Source of the DNA: Protula sp. h YS-2021
Lineage: Eukaryota; Annelida; Polychaeta; Sabellida; Serpulidae
Length of the DNA stretch: 64,000 nt
Direction: 5' to 3'
Assembly (NCBI GenBank): GCA_949752745.1
Contig: OX457027.1
Span: 79,911,214 to 79,975,213, forward strand
The position numbers and the translations under genes were made by a program. Positions 22,823 through 35,200 of the stretch are shown piece by piece (positions within the stretch are counted from its first letter, which is position 1; each line of letters opens with the position of its first letter). The notes beneath the pieces are model-generated. The model saw only the letters and a program-made list of their open reading frames with translations, ran no database searches and was not told the DNA's origin.

Positions 22823-23903
22823 AGAGTAGATGTGGTGTTAAAATTAAAAGAGATTTTATTCTCTCGCTACTACCACGGTACCTAAATGAATGTTTAAAAG
22901 CAAAAACCTCTCTTTGATAGAGAAATGTATTGGGTTAGGAGTAATTTCATCATTTCAAGAGGGCCGTAAACATGAAAGGCTGCCAATCGGTTAAAAATTT
23001 ATTTCAACCAAGAATATTGGAGCATGTTAAATATCTATGCTGAAATAATCTTCAAGTAAATGGCATGAAATGCAATAAAAGCATTATCTGATTTGTGTTC
23101 CATTTTATTTCTGTAACATAATTTTTTTCTTATACATTCATGTATTAGGAAAACCAAGTAAACAGGAACACTGACGAAACCATTCCATATTCCAATATTG
23201 AATCACAACTAATTGAAATACTTTTCATACCACAGAATACAGTGTTTATAATAATTTGACCATATAACTTTAAGAATCAACTATTTAGTCACCACATATC
23301 AATGGATAGTATTATTTTACAAAATAAAAAATGCTTACCATAATATGCATAGCCTGACAGACAGATGAACTCGGATCAAAGCTTGTAAAGCAGCAGAAAT
23401 GAACAGGTTTTCGTCGCAAGATTTACCTTTGGAACTCAAACATATCTAAATATTAGTAACAAAACAAAATGGTGAACAATTAACACTTAATCATTTATAC
23501 AAATAGTGTGAATAAAATAAATAGAAGAGGGAAGGGTAATCCCGAGAAAGAAGCCTCCCCACCCAACAAAACAAAGCTTTATTTGGTGTGATAGGTTCAA
23601 AAGCCTTTTTTAAGGTCGACAATAAAAACTCATTAAGACATTGTGGCCACTACATAAAGTACGCCGATATTCACTATAAATCATTGAATAAGGCGAGCGC
23701 CGAAGGCGCGAGCGAAGTTTTCAGATATTTTATTCCGGATTGTTTCCAGCATCGATTTCTGGAACAATTCATCATACCGCTCTGAATGCCGATAAAACGC
23801 TAAAAAAACGTAAGTGAATGAAAAAACGTAGGAAAAACGTAGGTTTTCTGAAACGACGAAAAAAACGTGAAAAACGCTATGTCTGGCAACACTGCACAGC
23901 ACT

Positions 23904-26900
23904 TTATAATCCTACGTCCGAATTTCGTTCCAGTTTGTTTTGGCCGAGTTTGTTCTGGCCAAAATAGTGATCACACATAAGTAACGGGCAGTCCTTAAAT
24001 TCAATTTTATAATCATAATATAAATCGACATGTTCGGGTCGGTCTTTCGGCCCGCCGGCGAACCCACAATCCTCCAGGGTCCAACTCTCGGGCAGCTGGG
24101 CACTCATCTCGTACGACTTCTCGCGGAAAATAACCAGCTGGTGCAAACTTTTAGGCGTTTGTAAACAAGTCTCGTTGCGTATGATTTCCATTAGGCTAAG
24201 CACCGTTACGTGGCTGTGCACTACTTTTTTGAAGTGCGCAGGATGACCTTTAAAGTTGTCAAAGGTCATCAGTTTGAAGTGAATCTGAACATATCTGAAA
24301 TTATGACATAAACAATTTATAAATATCATTCCAAGCCATTATAAAATAAATATATACCATATCAGATATTTATGTGCATAGCAAACGAAAATTAGCTTTA
24401 AGGGATGGCGTTGGGGTGGGAGGTAGTAGTGTTCACTAATCTTACTCGGATCTAATTATTTCACTGAATTTAACCTAAATCAAACCCTTGTAACAACCTC
24501 TGTCAAAAAGCACATGTAATAACGAAAGATACAGGCGAATGCAGGTGATCAGATGAGCAATCTGCCATACGCGACTTGACGCCTGGATTTCTCGTGTGAG
24601 TACCTGGATTCATGCATTTACACGTGCACAATGGACTGGGCAAAGCCCGGATGTCTGTATATGTACGGGTGCACAATGGCCTAAGTAACGGACCAAGACC
24701 CACCGAAGAAACTCCAATAATGCCTGAATAAGACAAATGAGCTTCTCGCTGGTACATAGGATTTCTCACTGTAAATGAATCCAGTTCAAACCATCATATG
24801 AAGATTAAACGCTAAATTGAAAAAAAAAAAACACTAAGCATAACACCTCTGCCCACAGCATTATCTTTATTAACGCTCGAACTACCTGGGAAATTCTTCT
24901 TTGTAGTTATCGCCGTCCCATACGGGCATCTTGCAGCAGGTACACTTTTCAAAGTTGCGCTTTGTGGGAGATAATGCTGGACGAATGTCCTCAGGCCTAT
25001 AAGTCATTTCTCTTTCTCTGCAAACAAAAAAGTCCAATCGTCACTCCAGTGGTGATTTTCATTTTTCATTATTTGCATTATACAATGTATCTCATTGTAT
25101 GGTATGTTCAAAAGACAGGTATTCCTTCTATGTACCGATCTCATGGCGAACGTTTTCTTTCTCATAAACATGACCGTCCCAGCAGCCATGCAACTACGAG
25201 TGTCAGTGACGTTATGCGACAGTCGTACTTGTTACGTCATATGTTGCTCTGTTTCCATCACGAAAATTCAACAAACGTGTGCTTCTTTCTCTTGTGTAAT
25301 TTTATGTACATATAATGGAATAAAATTGTGTTTGTGCCACTTGCGCAGTTTTTAATCCTCCCCCTCCTGCCCCCCCGCCCCCCCCCCCCGCCAACCCCCC
25401 GGCAAGAAAGTGCAAAGCTGGTCTTTAGTTACGGAAACTACAACACTTAACCAACTACATTTTTCAAATAACTTTCTGCCAAAATATACCTTATCGCCTG
25501 ATTTCCTTGAGAAACCACAGGAAAATTAACTGGTATAAATTCACCATTTTTCCTTGCAGGCAATGCAATTGTCCCGAACCCCCCCCCCCCCCCCCACCCT
25601 TAAATGACTCACGTCCTACTGACCTGAACGACTTGAATCCTTCCAGCAGGTCTCGGTATTCGATTTCTTCTGTTTCATCTTTATCAAACAATATACACAG
25701 AAGATGGAGCTCCACGGCGTTCAGCGGCACATTCATATCAAGCATCCCTGAAAAAAAAAACATTACTTATTGAAATCAAGAGCTCTACTCAAAACGGAAA
25801 AGATTCGGGTTGCAAGGTGTAAAATTTGGCATAAGACGAAACAGCCGGAGCTGCCATGCTTCGGCATTAATCGGAACATTTTGGCAGCCGGTTGCCAAAA
25901 TAGTGTGAAGAATTTTTTTTTTTTATTTCTTCTTTTAGTCCCTTTTCGACATGCTGGCTTTTATTTAGTTGTCGCAGAAATAAAGGGAAAAAGGGACGAA
26001 ACACTTCATTGCTTCAATTTTTAGCACAGCATATTGTTACGTGCAACATGCGCAATGCACTCTTTCTTCGTCTATTGAATTCATTTCTCTAAGGGACAAT
26101 TGTATGCGAGGAATCAATCTAATCTTGAAATGGAATTTGCTTAAGATCAAGAAATGCTACTCTTTAATACAATCAACTTGGATGTATATGCTCTACACCA
26201 GAACTTTTTCATCTTATAACGTCCACTCTGTGAAGGTTACTTCCCAAATCAAGAATAAAAATCGCTTTTAAAATGCCTGTTCACTTATTGGAGGCGTTCA
26301 CTAAAGGAGGGTTGATCGCATTCAAACTCACCGGCCTTGAACTCGTCGTACGACACGATCCCTTCCTGGTCAAGGTCAAACGTCTTGAAGACTTCCACGC
26401 ACTTTTTCGCATGTTTCGTCAGCCATAGCTCAATTCTTCCCATGTAATCATCAAAAGGCGCGCCGGAGCGTAGCAAAGTGTCCGCGCCTTTGTGCAGCTT
26501 GGCCTGACACAACACGATCAACAACAGTGCTTACTTATCCCATCTAAAAATCGTCTAACCATTCAAAACAATAATATCAATAACAAAAAAATACAAATAT
26601 AAAATTGAATAACGCAGTTTCATTTTTAGCTACAGATTTTTTTTTATACAAAATAATCTATTTTTTGCAGCTTTTACTTATTGATAATACAGTTATATTT
26701 CTCTTTTTTAAGTAAAGTGTGCATTTTCACACAAGAGCAAACGTTCAAATTCTAAAAACGAACCTTCAACTTTTCAGCAGCAGTAAGCTTTTTCTTCTTG
26801 ACCTTTTTTTTCTTGCCGCCACTGCCCGACGGGGCATCTGCCATCATTGTGTCTGGATCTTCATTTGGATCCACCGCCGTGGACTTCCTGTAAAAAAAAT

Positions 26901-29900
26901 CGAAAATTTAATATAAACTCTTTTCAGATCTCTTTCAAAACTTAATGTCTCAACGCAGGGATAAATAAAAAAATAAACAAAAGGGTAAATAACGGTGATA
27001 TAAGCTAAATAAATAAAAATCGGGAAGAACACCAACCCTCCTCACGCCCCCCCCCCCCCTCCAGGAAGGAGGGGGGGGAGCTATATGGAGGTATGGATGT
27101 ACGTTAGCAGTACACGCGACAATAAATTTCCAAAGATTTCTGTTACGGTTGAAACTGGATGACTGTTTATGGACTGTTTACTTTGGATCTGAAGTTAACA
27201 AATTTGATTTGAGTAAAGAGGCTTCTGATTCTGCCAGCATCTTTACTCTGATTCATCCAGCATACTGTCAGCACCACTTTGCTTGCTTGGATTTCTTTCA
27301 CAGAACAAATAAATTACTGGCTTTGTCATCTTCTCATTCCATCTGTGTTTAGCTCAATTTGATGGAAACTTTTCTGGTGTTGCTCTTGATGAATGCTGTT
27401 GGAAGGCACAACCGTAATCTCACAATACATGTGGGAAGCAGGGGTATGTTGATGGTTCACGGGGATCATAATTTCAAGATGCACAGTGGCTCAACGTGAC
27501 CCGTCCATGGTGTAAGTTGCTCCATTGATTCGGTTAAGTTGAGCCAGAAGCAAATTTTTCACAAAACCCGTTTTTGTCGGTAGCAGAGATCAACTTGATC
27601 AACTTTTTCATTACTTAAAGATTTTTCGGAAAGTGAGTGCGACGCCGTGATGTGTTAAATCTGATTCGCACACAATGCGGTGCTTTAACATCCTACCATT
27701 AAATCTGCTTTTTAAAAGACATTTCGCTGTTTTATCATGGAGAATATAATATCCTAAACAAAGGGATCTTGCTGGTTTTAAAGATATTTTTGTTTTGTCA
27801 GTATAAACACCACTGAATACGTTTTAGAACAAGCCCCTGATAAACGCATCATGAACTTGTGTTTGTCTTCAAATAGAAATGTAACGATGAATTCCAGAAA
27901 CAGTAAATGAAGGCAACTTAAAAATAAGTGTGTTCACATTTGTGGATCAACTTCATCATCACTTGTGCTATCTTTGTTTTGGTTTGCTAACTCCGCGTTT
28001 TATAACTCATATCTATCCAGGGTGACTTGGACCCCTAGATCCCGCGGAAGGGGAGGGAACTTGATATCATATGTGTTACCATGCGTGTTAAAAAAAGTGC
28101 AAATACTGTTAAAAGGGGATTAAAAGGGGAAGGGCGTGTCCCATAAAAAGGAGGGTTCTTTCGGAACTGCACTCCGCGTTTGACAGGGGATATTATTTCA
28201 AATTTTGCACCCGTAGCAGTCCTATATGACTCTTGCGGTCTTCGTGGGACAGGAAGAATCGAAGCTTGGATAATAGAACTTGCCATCGCTCTCAGTTTTG
28301 CTAATCTCGGCACACAACAGTTGAGAATGACGTTATATTAGAAAGGGTGCATCACATAAATGACTCCATTATAAATTATGGCGCACAACTTTCACGGCCA
28401 ATTAACAATATTGCATCGAGAAAAAAAATAGTTTTTTTTTCTTGCGGTTAGCATATAGAAACCACATTATCGCAAACAACAATAATGGACATACAATTGC
28501 GAACCACTCTTCGCAAATTTGCTTTTTATATAAAAGTCAAGTTTGAACCACGGTGCCCTGGACCGTGCGCCAGAAGATTCATGGCACAGGAAGTTGGCCT
28601 CTATGGCTATTTCAATTAGCGGATCTGTGGAGCTTTCTATCCTGCTCGCAACAAATCAAAACTTTTCATTATTTCTAATTGTAAAAAATAGCATACGGGT
28701 GGTCAGCCTGTAATCGGTATATACGGTCTGTATGAGAGGCAATAAGAAAATGTAAGTTAAAAAAAAGTTCCCACCTGCGGGTTCCAAGCACACTGACTCC
28801 GTCAACTTATTTTAGTGTCTTAAGTGTTGACTGATTGATTACACCTGATCCAACGGTCCCCCAACCTCTCAATCGGACCCAAAATGGTCCCCAGGAGGGT
28901 CACACTGCGACAAGATAACACGTTCGTAAAAAAAAAAATAATCAAATCTCACTCTCATCCGTAGTGCGGATCACCCTGTGTCATGTGCCCAGAGTCACCC
29001 TGATGCGTCCTTACTGCACGGTGAGGATAGCTAGTTTAGCCTGTGTCCAGGTCTCCCTTTTTCCAGTAATGTGACGGTCTCTCGCTTGAATTACTTCAAT
29101 ATAAATCACCCTACATGACTCACTCCCTTGTCCATCTCTCAGTTTTCGGAGCTTCGACCGTTTGACCCACAATTCTTGTACAAATAAGGTCTGCGTGCCC
29201 ACCCTTTTCATCCATATCCGGTCTTGCAATCAAACAGTTCCTTTAGCTGTTGCCTGGGCGTCATCCCCTTCTCATTCCTCTGTTTCTCGATTGCCAGAAT
29301 GGCTTCCCTCAAATTCCCCACCCCTTCACATTCTACAGTTAAGTGCTGAAAGGTTTCCTCCTGTACTGATCCACAGCACACAGGCGATGATTTGTCATAG
29401 ATCCTCCCAGTACTTCCTCTTGTTTGATGTATATATATCCCCATCTGCATTCAAGCTAGGCACTTGGCCTCCCACGACCTAGTCCTAGATGACTCTTGCG
29501 GTCTTTCTATTCTGTCATAGGAAGACAGAAAGGGTCCGCTGGGACTACCCACGACCCATCCACCCAAGACATGCTTTGATCAACTCTACCTCCCATCTAA
29601 GTAGAACCAGCGACTCTTTCTCTCCAACTGCCCTTTCCCATTCCTCACTTTCTTTAGCTTTCATTTTGTCGTCCGCGTAGTGTCGCCATTCTTTCATACT
29701 CCCATTTCCCATACCGAAGCCCATTTCATATTTTTCCTGCAGCGCTTGAAGCTACCGTACCCATCGACTGCTTATGTAATATAATTCTTCTGTAAGAAGT
29801 AATAGAAGCGATACTTGAACTTCGGGGGAATAGAAGCAGTCGATGGACAGATGCAAGCGACTATACAGTCAGTCACTGTGGGCTAACGAGTAGGTAGTTT

Positions 29901-30441
29901 TAAAAAAAAAACACAAAACCAAACGATGCCAAAAAATTAACAATAAGGTGATAATTCCTTGCAATTTCTCTCATTTTTATCCGGTTTGAGTCCAGATAAA
30001 ACACAGCATAAGCCAAATCACACTTTAAGTATTTCGAATGGAAAATGCATAGAATTTTGAATTTCGAATGCGGGGGAACCGGATAAAAATGAAAGAAAAA
30101 TACAGAAGTAATATAGCAAAAACAGTTCATACTCAGAGCATAAAAGAAACTGAAATTTTAATGAATTTTAAAAATAGAATACGGGTACTCGTTAAAAATA
30201 AGATTGATCTTTTACGCAAGAGAAATTTGACATTTAGGCGAAATCTCTCTATCATTTCTTACACTTTTTTACCCTGTTAGGATTTTTGCCCTTTTTATCG
30301 GAACGCCCAAAGATTCGGAGCGCAAAAGGGGTGATTTGGCCCTCGACCAAATCAACTTTCGTAACAAAACTTGCATTTTCTGGGCTGTTCAAGTACAGAA
30401 TATAATATCTACTTTTTAGATTTCTTCTTTTTCACTGGCAT
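23904..30441 (-). CDS. EF-hand calcium-binding protein with basic N-terminus (unassigned family), six exons
   Basis: The model on the minus strand has coding exons 30413-30441, 26764-26887, 26332-26503, 25624-25747, 24886-24996 and 23904-24294. All junctions agree in phase and give 316 residues. The Lys-rich N-terminus (KKKKSKK, then KKKKVKKKK) may be a nucleic-acid or tubulin contact. Two EF-hands follow: FDLDQEGIVSYDEF has all usual ligands, while FDKDETEEIEYRDL lacks the central Gly. A CTCC cluster (near 24940) could bind metal. The last exon encodes a beta-rich region (VQIHFKLMTFDNF to DLYYDYKIEF) whose family I do not recognise. The first exon and its donor (GTAGAT) are the weakest part; the second exon's donor (GTTCGT) is also weak. 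The stop TAA lies 3 bp before the transposon target duplication, and the duplicated GQNKL pair at the C-terminus may be recent. Confidence 0.7.
25335..25600. repeat. Polypyrimidine C-tracts in intron 4
   Basis: Runs of C interrupted by single G or A occur at about 25357-25400 and 25579-25596. The second lies just downstream of exon 4 on the minus strand, where it reads as a G-run with quadruplex potential. Confidence 0.6.
27043..27082. repeat. C-run/G-run inverted repeat
   Basis: A run of C, the short loop TCCAGGAAGGA and a run of G form a perfect hairpin-capable low-complexity palindrome. The rest of 27083-28980 (EF-hand intron 1) shows no gene. Confidence 0.6.
28990..29680 (-). mobile_element. 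LINE polymerase C-terminal fragment
   Basis: On the minus strand a zinc-knuckle-like end typical of non-LTR polymerases is seen near 29380-29310: SPVCCGSVQEETFQHLTVEC, a C-x2-C-x8-H-x4-C pattern. Upstream helical charged sequence (EWERAVGEKESLVLLRWE, about 29640) and a downstream piece in another frame (29011-29229) flank it. Frameshifts and stops break it. The clade is not assigned. It lies in intron 1 of the EF-hand gene, in the same orientation. Confidence 0.5.
30000..30300. repeat. MITE family B, copy 1
   Basis: It shares GAATTTTGAATTTC, GAAATATAGCAAAAA-like words, and an exact 33-base block (from TTTGACATTTAGG to TATCATTTCTT, about 30226-30258) with 49240-49565. The inverted termini are more decayed than in the second copy. 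Confidence 0.65.
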
Positions 30442-32237
30442 TTCTATATTTTTATTTTCATTTCACCGTGAGACTTGTGTTTTGGGCTTCGACAGTTGTT
30501 TACACTGGAGACGGCTGCAGTCCACAGACCCGTGGTGTTCATTTTTCTATATGTCTTTTTTTTCTAATTTTTCACACGAATTTTAAAACATAATTTTTAT
30601 CACAAATATCTACGGAACGAGAAGTAGGTCCCGACTCAGGAGGGTGATCTAATCGACAGAGTATTAAAACAACACTCAGAGTGACTACCTGCTAACCTAT
30701 CATGGCATGCCAAAGATTAGTTACGTTGGCATACCTTGGTGCTACTCATTTTTTTTTTACTTATCTGGGATTGCCGAAGGTAATACTGCTTTGAATCGAA
30801 CCCGCTCAGAACATTAATTTCTTAGCATAAATTATGAATACGACAGCCTCAAAAGGATAAAAGACAATGTATCTTATTCATTATTTATCTTATTTTTAAT
30901 TTTATGTAATTATCATGTATGTCGGCTGTGCCATTTGCGAACTAATTTAGTGGTACTGTTTTTATTTTCTAATAATAATAAAATAAAAAATTCTAATAAA
31001 AAAGTAATAATATTTATAAGCTCTGTGGAAAATAACCACAAAGAAAATAACAACTTTTAGCAGAATCTTTTCATAGTATTAGTTTAGGTTTCACTCACTT
31101 ATTGTTACAGCAAAGTAAATTCAGAGATAAAACAAAGGGTTAATAATCCACCAAAGCCAAAGGTGGTTGTCGTTGCTTACTTACTTTTGGGTGACAAAAT
31201 TCACGGTTAGTTTTTAGATATGGTTTGTTTTGTGATGCCAAAATAGTCAGCGTCTTGTTGCGTCGCTATGCAGTGCAGACACTCGTAGTTGGGCGGTACA
31301 CATCGTAACCTCACTTACGGGACTAAAATGTGGTGTTACATTGGGTTTTTTTTTGTAATATCAGATGTCAGTTTCAGTGACACTATGACCATCATGGAAT
31401 GTCATGTTGTTGGACAGTGTTTTACATGCGTTTATTTTTTGTACTCCCTACAACTGCACTGCTTAGGAATATAACTGTAAAATAGCCAAACATTCGGTAT
31501 AACATCATTTATTCCTGACAGCTACATGCCATTTTCATTCAATTTTTTTAACATAAGAAGAACTGCAACAGATTATCTTAAATTTTCATGCGTCCCACAA
31601 ACTCTTCACTCGCGTGCAAACTGGTTAACGTGAGTTGCCATGACTTCTGAAACAGACACTTAATCGAGGATTGCTAGGTTTGAAAAAAATACCCCTTTTC
31701 TAACCAAACGCGGAATGCTTTTTCGAAAGGACCTTATTTTATAAGATACGCAGAGTATTGCATGAAAATTTATGTTACAAGCTTTAACCACTAACATGTT
31801 TTATATCTGTGTTTTATAAAAAATATATATGTAATAGGCCTTACCAGGCCAGGTTACAAAAATTACAAATAAAAAAAAGAAGTGCGCCGGCCTAGTGAAA
31901 TTTCTAGTAAATGGGTTTGTAAATTTTGAAATGAAATAGATTTACGCGGAAGGGAGAAAAATCGCCTGAAATGAACGTCTAGAACAGAAATTTAATACCC
32001 AAAAGCAAAAGAACAACAAGTAAAAAGCAAAAAAAAAAATGTACTGAAGAATCTCTCTCTCAAACCGTATGGCAGAGCTTTTAATAGCCGATATTCTATT
32101 CGAAACGAAAAGCTGATCTCCGTTGATTACAAAAATATTCTTGAAATCCGAATGCATACGTCAAATAGAAATACATTTCCGCATATATGAAAGAAATACA
32201 GTGAACCCATAAGCCATACATTTTTGTATTTATCAAA
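30442..32237. other. Intergenic region between divergent genes
   Basis: It lies between the inferred start of the EF-hand gene (minus) and syntaxin-16 (plus), so both promoters probably reside here. No TATA or CpG-rich block was recognised. Small open frames have no domain support. Confidence 0.45.
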
Positions 32238-35200
32238 ATGGCAACGAGAAGTTTAACAGAAGTGTTTATATTGATGAGAAATAACTCGCTACAAAACAGG
32301 CATCTGTTTTCTGACCAAGTGAGTTTACTTATTTTCCGGTTAAAAGGCCGATAACGGATCACTTCCTAGCCAGCGTGACAAAAACAACAATAAGACGTTA
32401 ATCTGTTGCTCCCGGTGTCATCTTTTGTAGCATTTTTAAGTTTACACAGGTGTATTCTAGCGGATCCTTTCCGTCTTCCCAAGATAGAAAGAGTCCCAGA
32501 TCCGCCAATCGAAACAACCACAGACGCCAACTTTCCAGACGTTGAATCTTTCGGCGAATCGGTTCAGGGCACCGATGTTTAAATTAGCAGACTTTTTCTA
32601 AAGAGGCGCACCAGGAAGAATCGTGGCACATTATCATCTACCTCGGCGACATTCTCAAACTTGAGAAAAGAGTGGTTTTGCAACTACTCGTATATTACTC
32701 GTAATTGTTGTTATTCTGCTCTAGTGGGATGTGTACATCCTAACCACAAGGAAAGAAACCTATTTTTCTAAGTACAAAATTTTTCTTTGACCATAGAAAT
32801 CATGCGCTATCATTTATAATGTAGTCATTTATGAGGTACACGTTTCTAAAATAACGTTATTGACCCGTTTCGTGCAACGATATTATCGAAATTGACATCA
32901 GTGGTACGTTCTGTTATCGAAATGTTGAGTTTTGCTTTCAAAAGAAGACTACAAAGCTTAGCAGGGACCAGCCCGAAAGTAGTCCCAGATGGGGGTAACT
33001 TGTTTTTGTTGGAATCCACAGTAAATGCTAATGCAAACGCGTCACAATATATTGTTAGCGCGCAGACATAGTTACCTGTATTGGTCTGGTAACTGGTCAA
33101 CTGGGCGTCAGGTCAACTGGGCGACAGTCAACTGGGCGACAAAAAAGTCAACTGGGCGACAACTCTGGGGTCAACTAGGCGACAAAAAATGTCCAAATGG
33201 GCGACAAAAAAAGTCAACTGGGCGACAGTAGAAGTCAACTGGGCGACAAAAAAAATAAATTACTTGAAACATTTTAGTACTTAACGATTTACCATCATGC
33301 ATAGAAATATTGATTGCAATACCAAACTAATGAATTAGACATCAGTGGAAACGTTTGAAAACATCACAGACGGCACTCCGACACCCCGATTACTCTCGTT
33401 AATTGCAATTTATGTGAAGTCCTTTTTAACCCAGCCCACTTTCTCGGACTGGGTTAGTCGTATCACCATAGGGGGCTTGCATGTATGTGCGAATGTTAAA
33501 CTTTTTCTTTAAAATGCTACTGCTCTCACAGTTTTGCTCCCATGGTTTTGATATCACTCAGGAATTTTCCCTGGGTGGTCACCCACCAGGCTATTACTTT
33601 TTTGACGATTGACGAAAATCTGACAAAATGGCGGCACTTTTTGTGCCCGTTTTGACCCATTTAACCCAGGCTATCATTTTTATTTGCGGTGCGCCAGAAA
33701 CTGCCGAAATGGCGGAACTAGAAGTTTGGCAAAAACTAGAATAAATGCCAGTAAATAACTGAATTGTCAAACCATTCATTTCTCTCAGTCTTTTTCAAAT
33801 AGCTATAAAATTTTAATCGAAAGTTTCTTAGGTGCTTCTCCGCCTGGACTTTGCTTTTTTTCGCAAATGACCAAAAAAAAAAAAAAGGCCGAAATGGTGG
33901 AATTTTCAAAATTTTGTAAAATTGTGTAAATGTCGGTAAATACGTGAATCGCCAAAACTCAACCTCTCCAACATACCTTTTCGGGTAGCTTCCACCCGGG
34001 AAAACTGTTTTTGTGTATTAGAATTATGAAAAAGTTACGTTCAGAAACAAAGTTTTTCATTTTTTTTGGCATAACAGTATTCGTTTCAGAGTTTTTGTCT
34101 CTTTCCTTGTTTGGTAACTCGGCTGGTAATGTCCCTGGACATGCATGTAATTGCAATGTATGTGAACTCCTTTTAATTGCAATGGCAACATCTACGCCCC
34201 ACGAATGTAAATTCATTTTGACTGTTTAAATTCAGGAATTGTGAGAATTCATTGTAATTGCAATTACTTGTAAAAGCTTCATTTGTGGATATTGTGATTT
34301 GAATTGCAATCATGTTTCGAGTCCTGTATTTCAGAGAATTGCAATTATCGAACTGCTGTAGATGTCGGATTTGTTGTGAGTAATTGCAATTTTTATGTAA
34401 ACGCTTCGAATTATGATTAGTGATTTTAAGTGTGTAATTGAATTTCAGTTGATCTTAAGTTCTGTGATTAAAATTGAAAATGTTTCAGAGAATGGCAATT
34501 AAACATGCATTAAGTTCAATGTTTGAGACGGATTAGAACTCACTTTCATCCCTGTTTGTACACGCTTGAGTCTACTGAAAAAGAGTTTGTTCGTAACAGA
34601 GACAGAATTTTTTTGTAATTCAAATTTCATAATTTCCTGATCTCTACAAATAACCATTTTGCATGAAGTCCAAAATGTAAAACATAAGATTTTTTCTTGT
34701 CGCCCAGCTGACTTCTACTGTCGCCCAGTTGACTTTTTTTTGTCGCCCAGTTGACTTTTTTTGTCGCCCAGTTGACTTCGCTGTCGCCCAGTTGACCTGG
34801 CGCCCAGTTGACTAGGAACCATTGGTCTTACCATTCCGCAATCAATAGTAAACAGGTCGGATTGGGCATGAAAAGGGACGCTTTCTTGCTACATTGATTT
34901 TCCCATTCCATTTTTGTGACTGGGTCGTTACTGGTCATTGATGTTCGCTGTCATTCTTCTGCAGTTTGCCGACGACAAACAAGCGCTTGTTTCTAGAGAT
35001 GGAAGAGACGTTGAATTGGGCAGCCCAACTTCGAGGTCTTCTAGACTACCTCCAGAATGGTCAGATATTAATCGCTTACATTTATTTTTTAAATAATGCA
35101 TGCAATTTACACGGACAAGTTCTATAATAATTATACGAATCTTTACAAGTTAAACTGTTGCGGCAGATTTTAGTATGTGATCTTGCTTGTTATGTGTGTG

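Larger units (their letters stand above)
17863..23894 (-). mobile_element. 6-kb hAT-like DNA transposon with nested repeats
   Basis: The 12-bp terminal inverted repeats are exact: CAGTGTTGCCAG at 17863-17874 and its complement at 23883-23894. CACAGC directly abuts both outer ends (17857-17862 and 23895-23900), consistent with a target duplication; hAT usually gives 8 bp. Sub-terminal clusters of AAAAAACGT occur inside both ends (17884-17975 and 23797-23873), all on the plus strand, resembling transposase-binding repeats. A BED-finger exon of hAT type lies inside on the minus strand (20492-20985). No catalytic domain was recognised, so it is a non-autonomous or decayed copy. Later insertions lie within it. 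Confidence 0.65.

Noticed and set aside
28035..28313. A 92-codon minus-strand frame within EF-hand intron 1
   Set aside because: Considered as an upstream exon, but it has no suitable donor in the required phase and no similarity I recognise.
32096..32362. An 88-codon minus-strand frame at the syntaxin-16 start
   Set aside because: Antisense shadow of exon 1, which has clear family identity and a donor on the plus strand.
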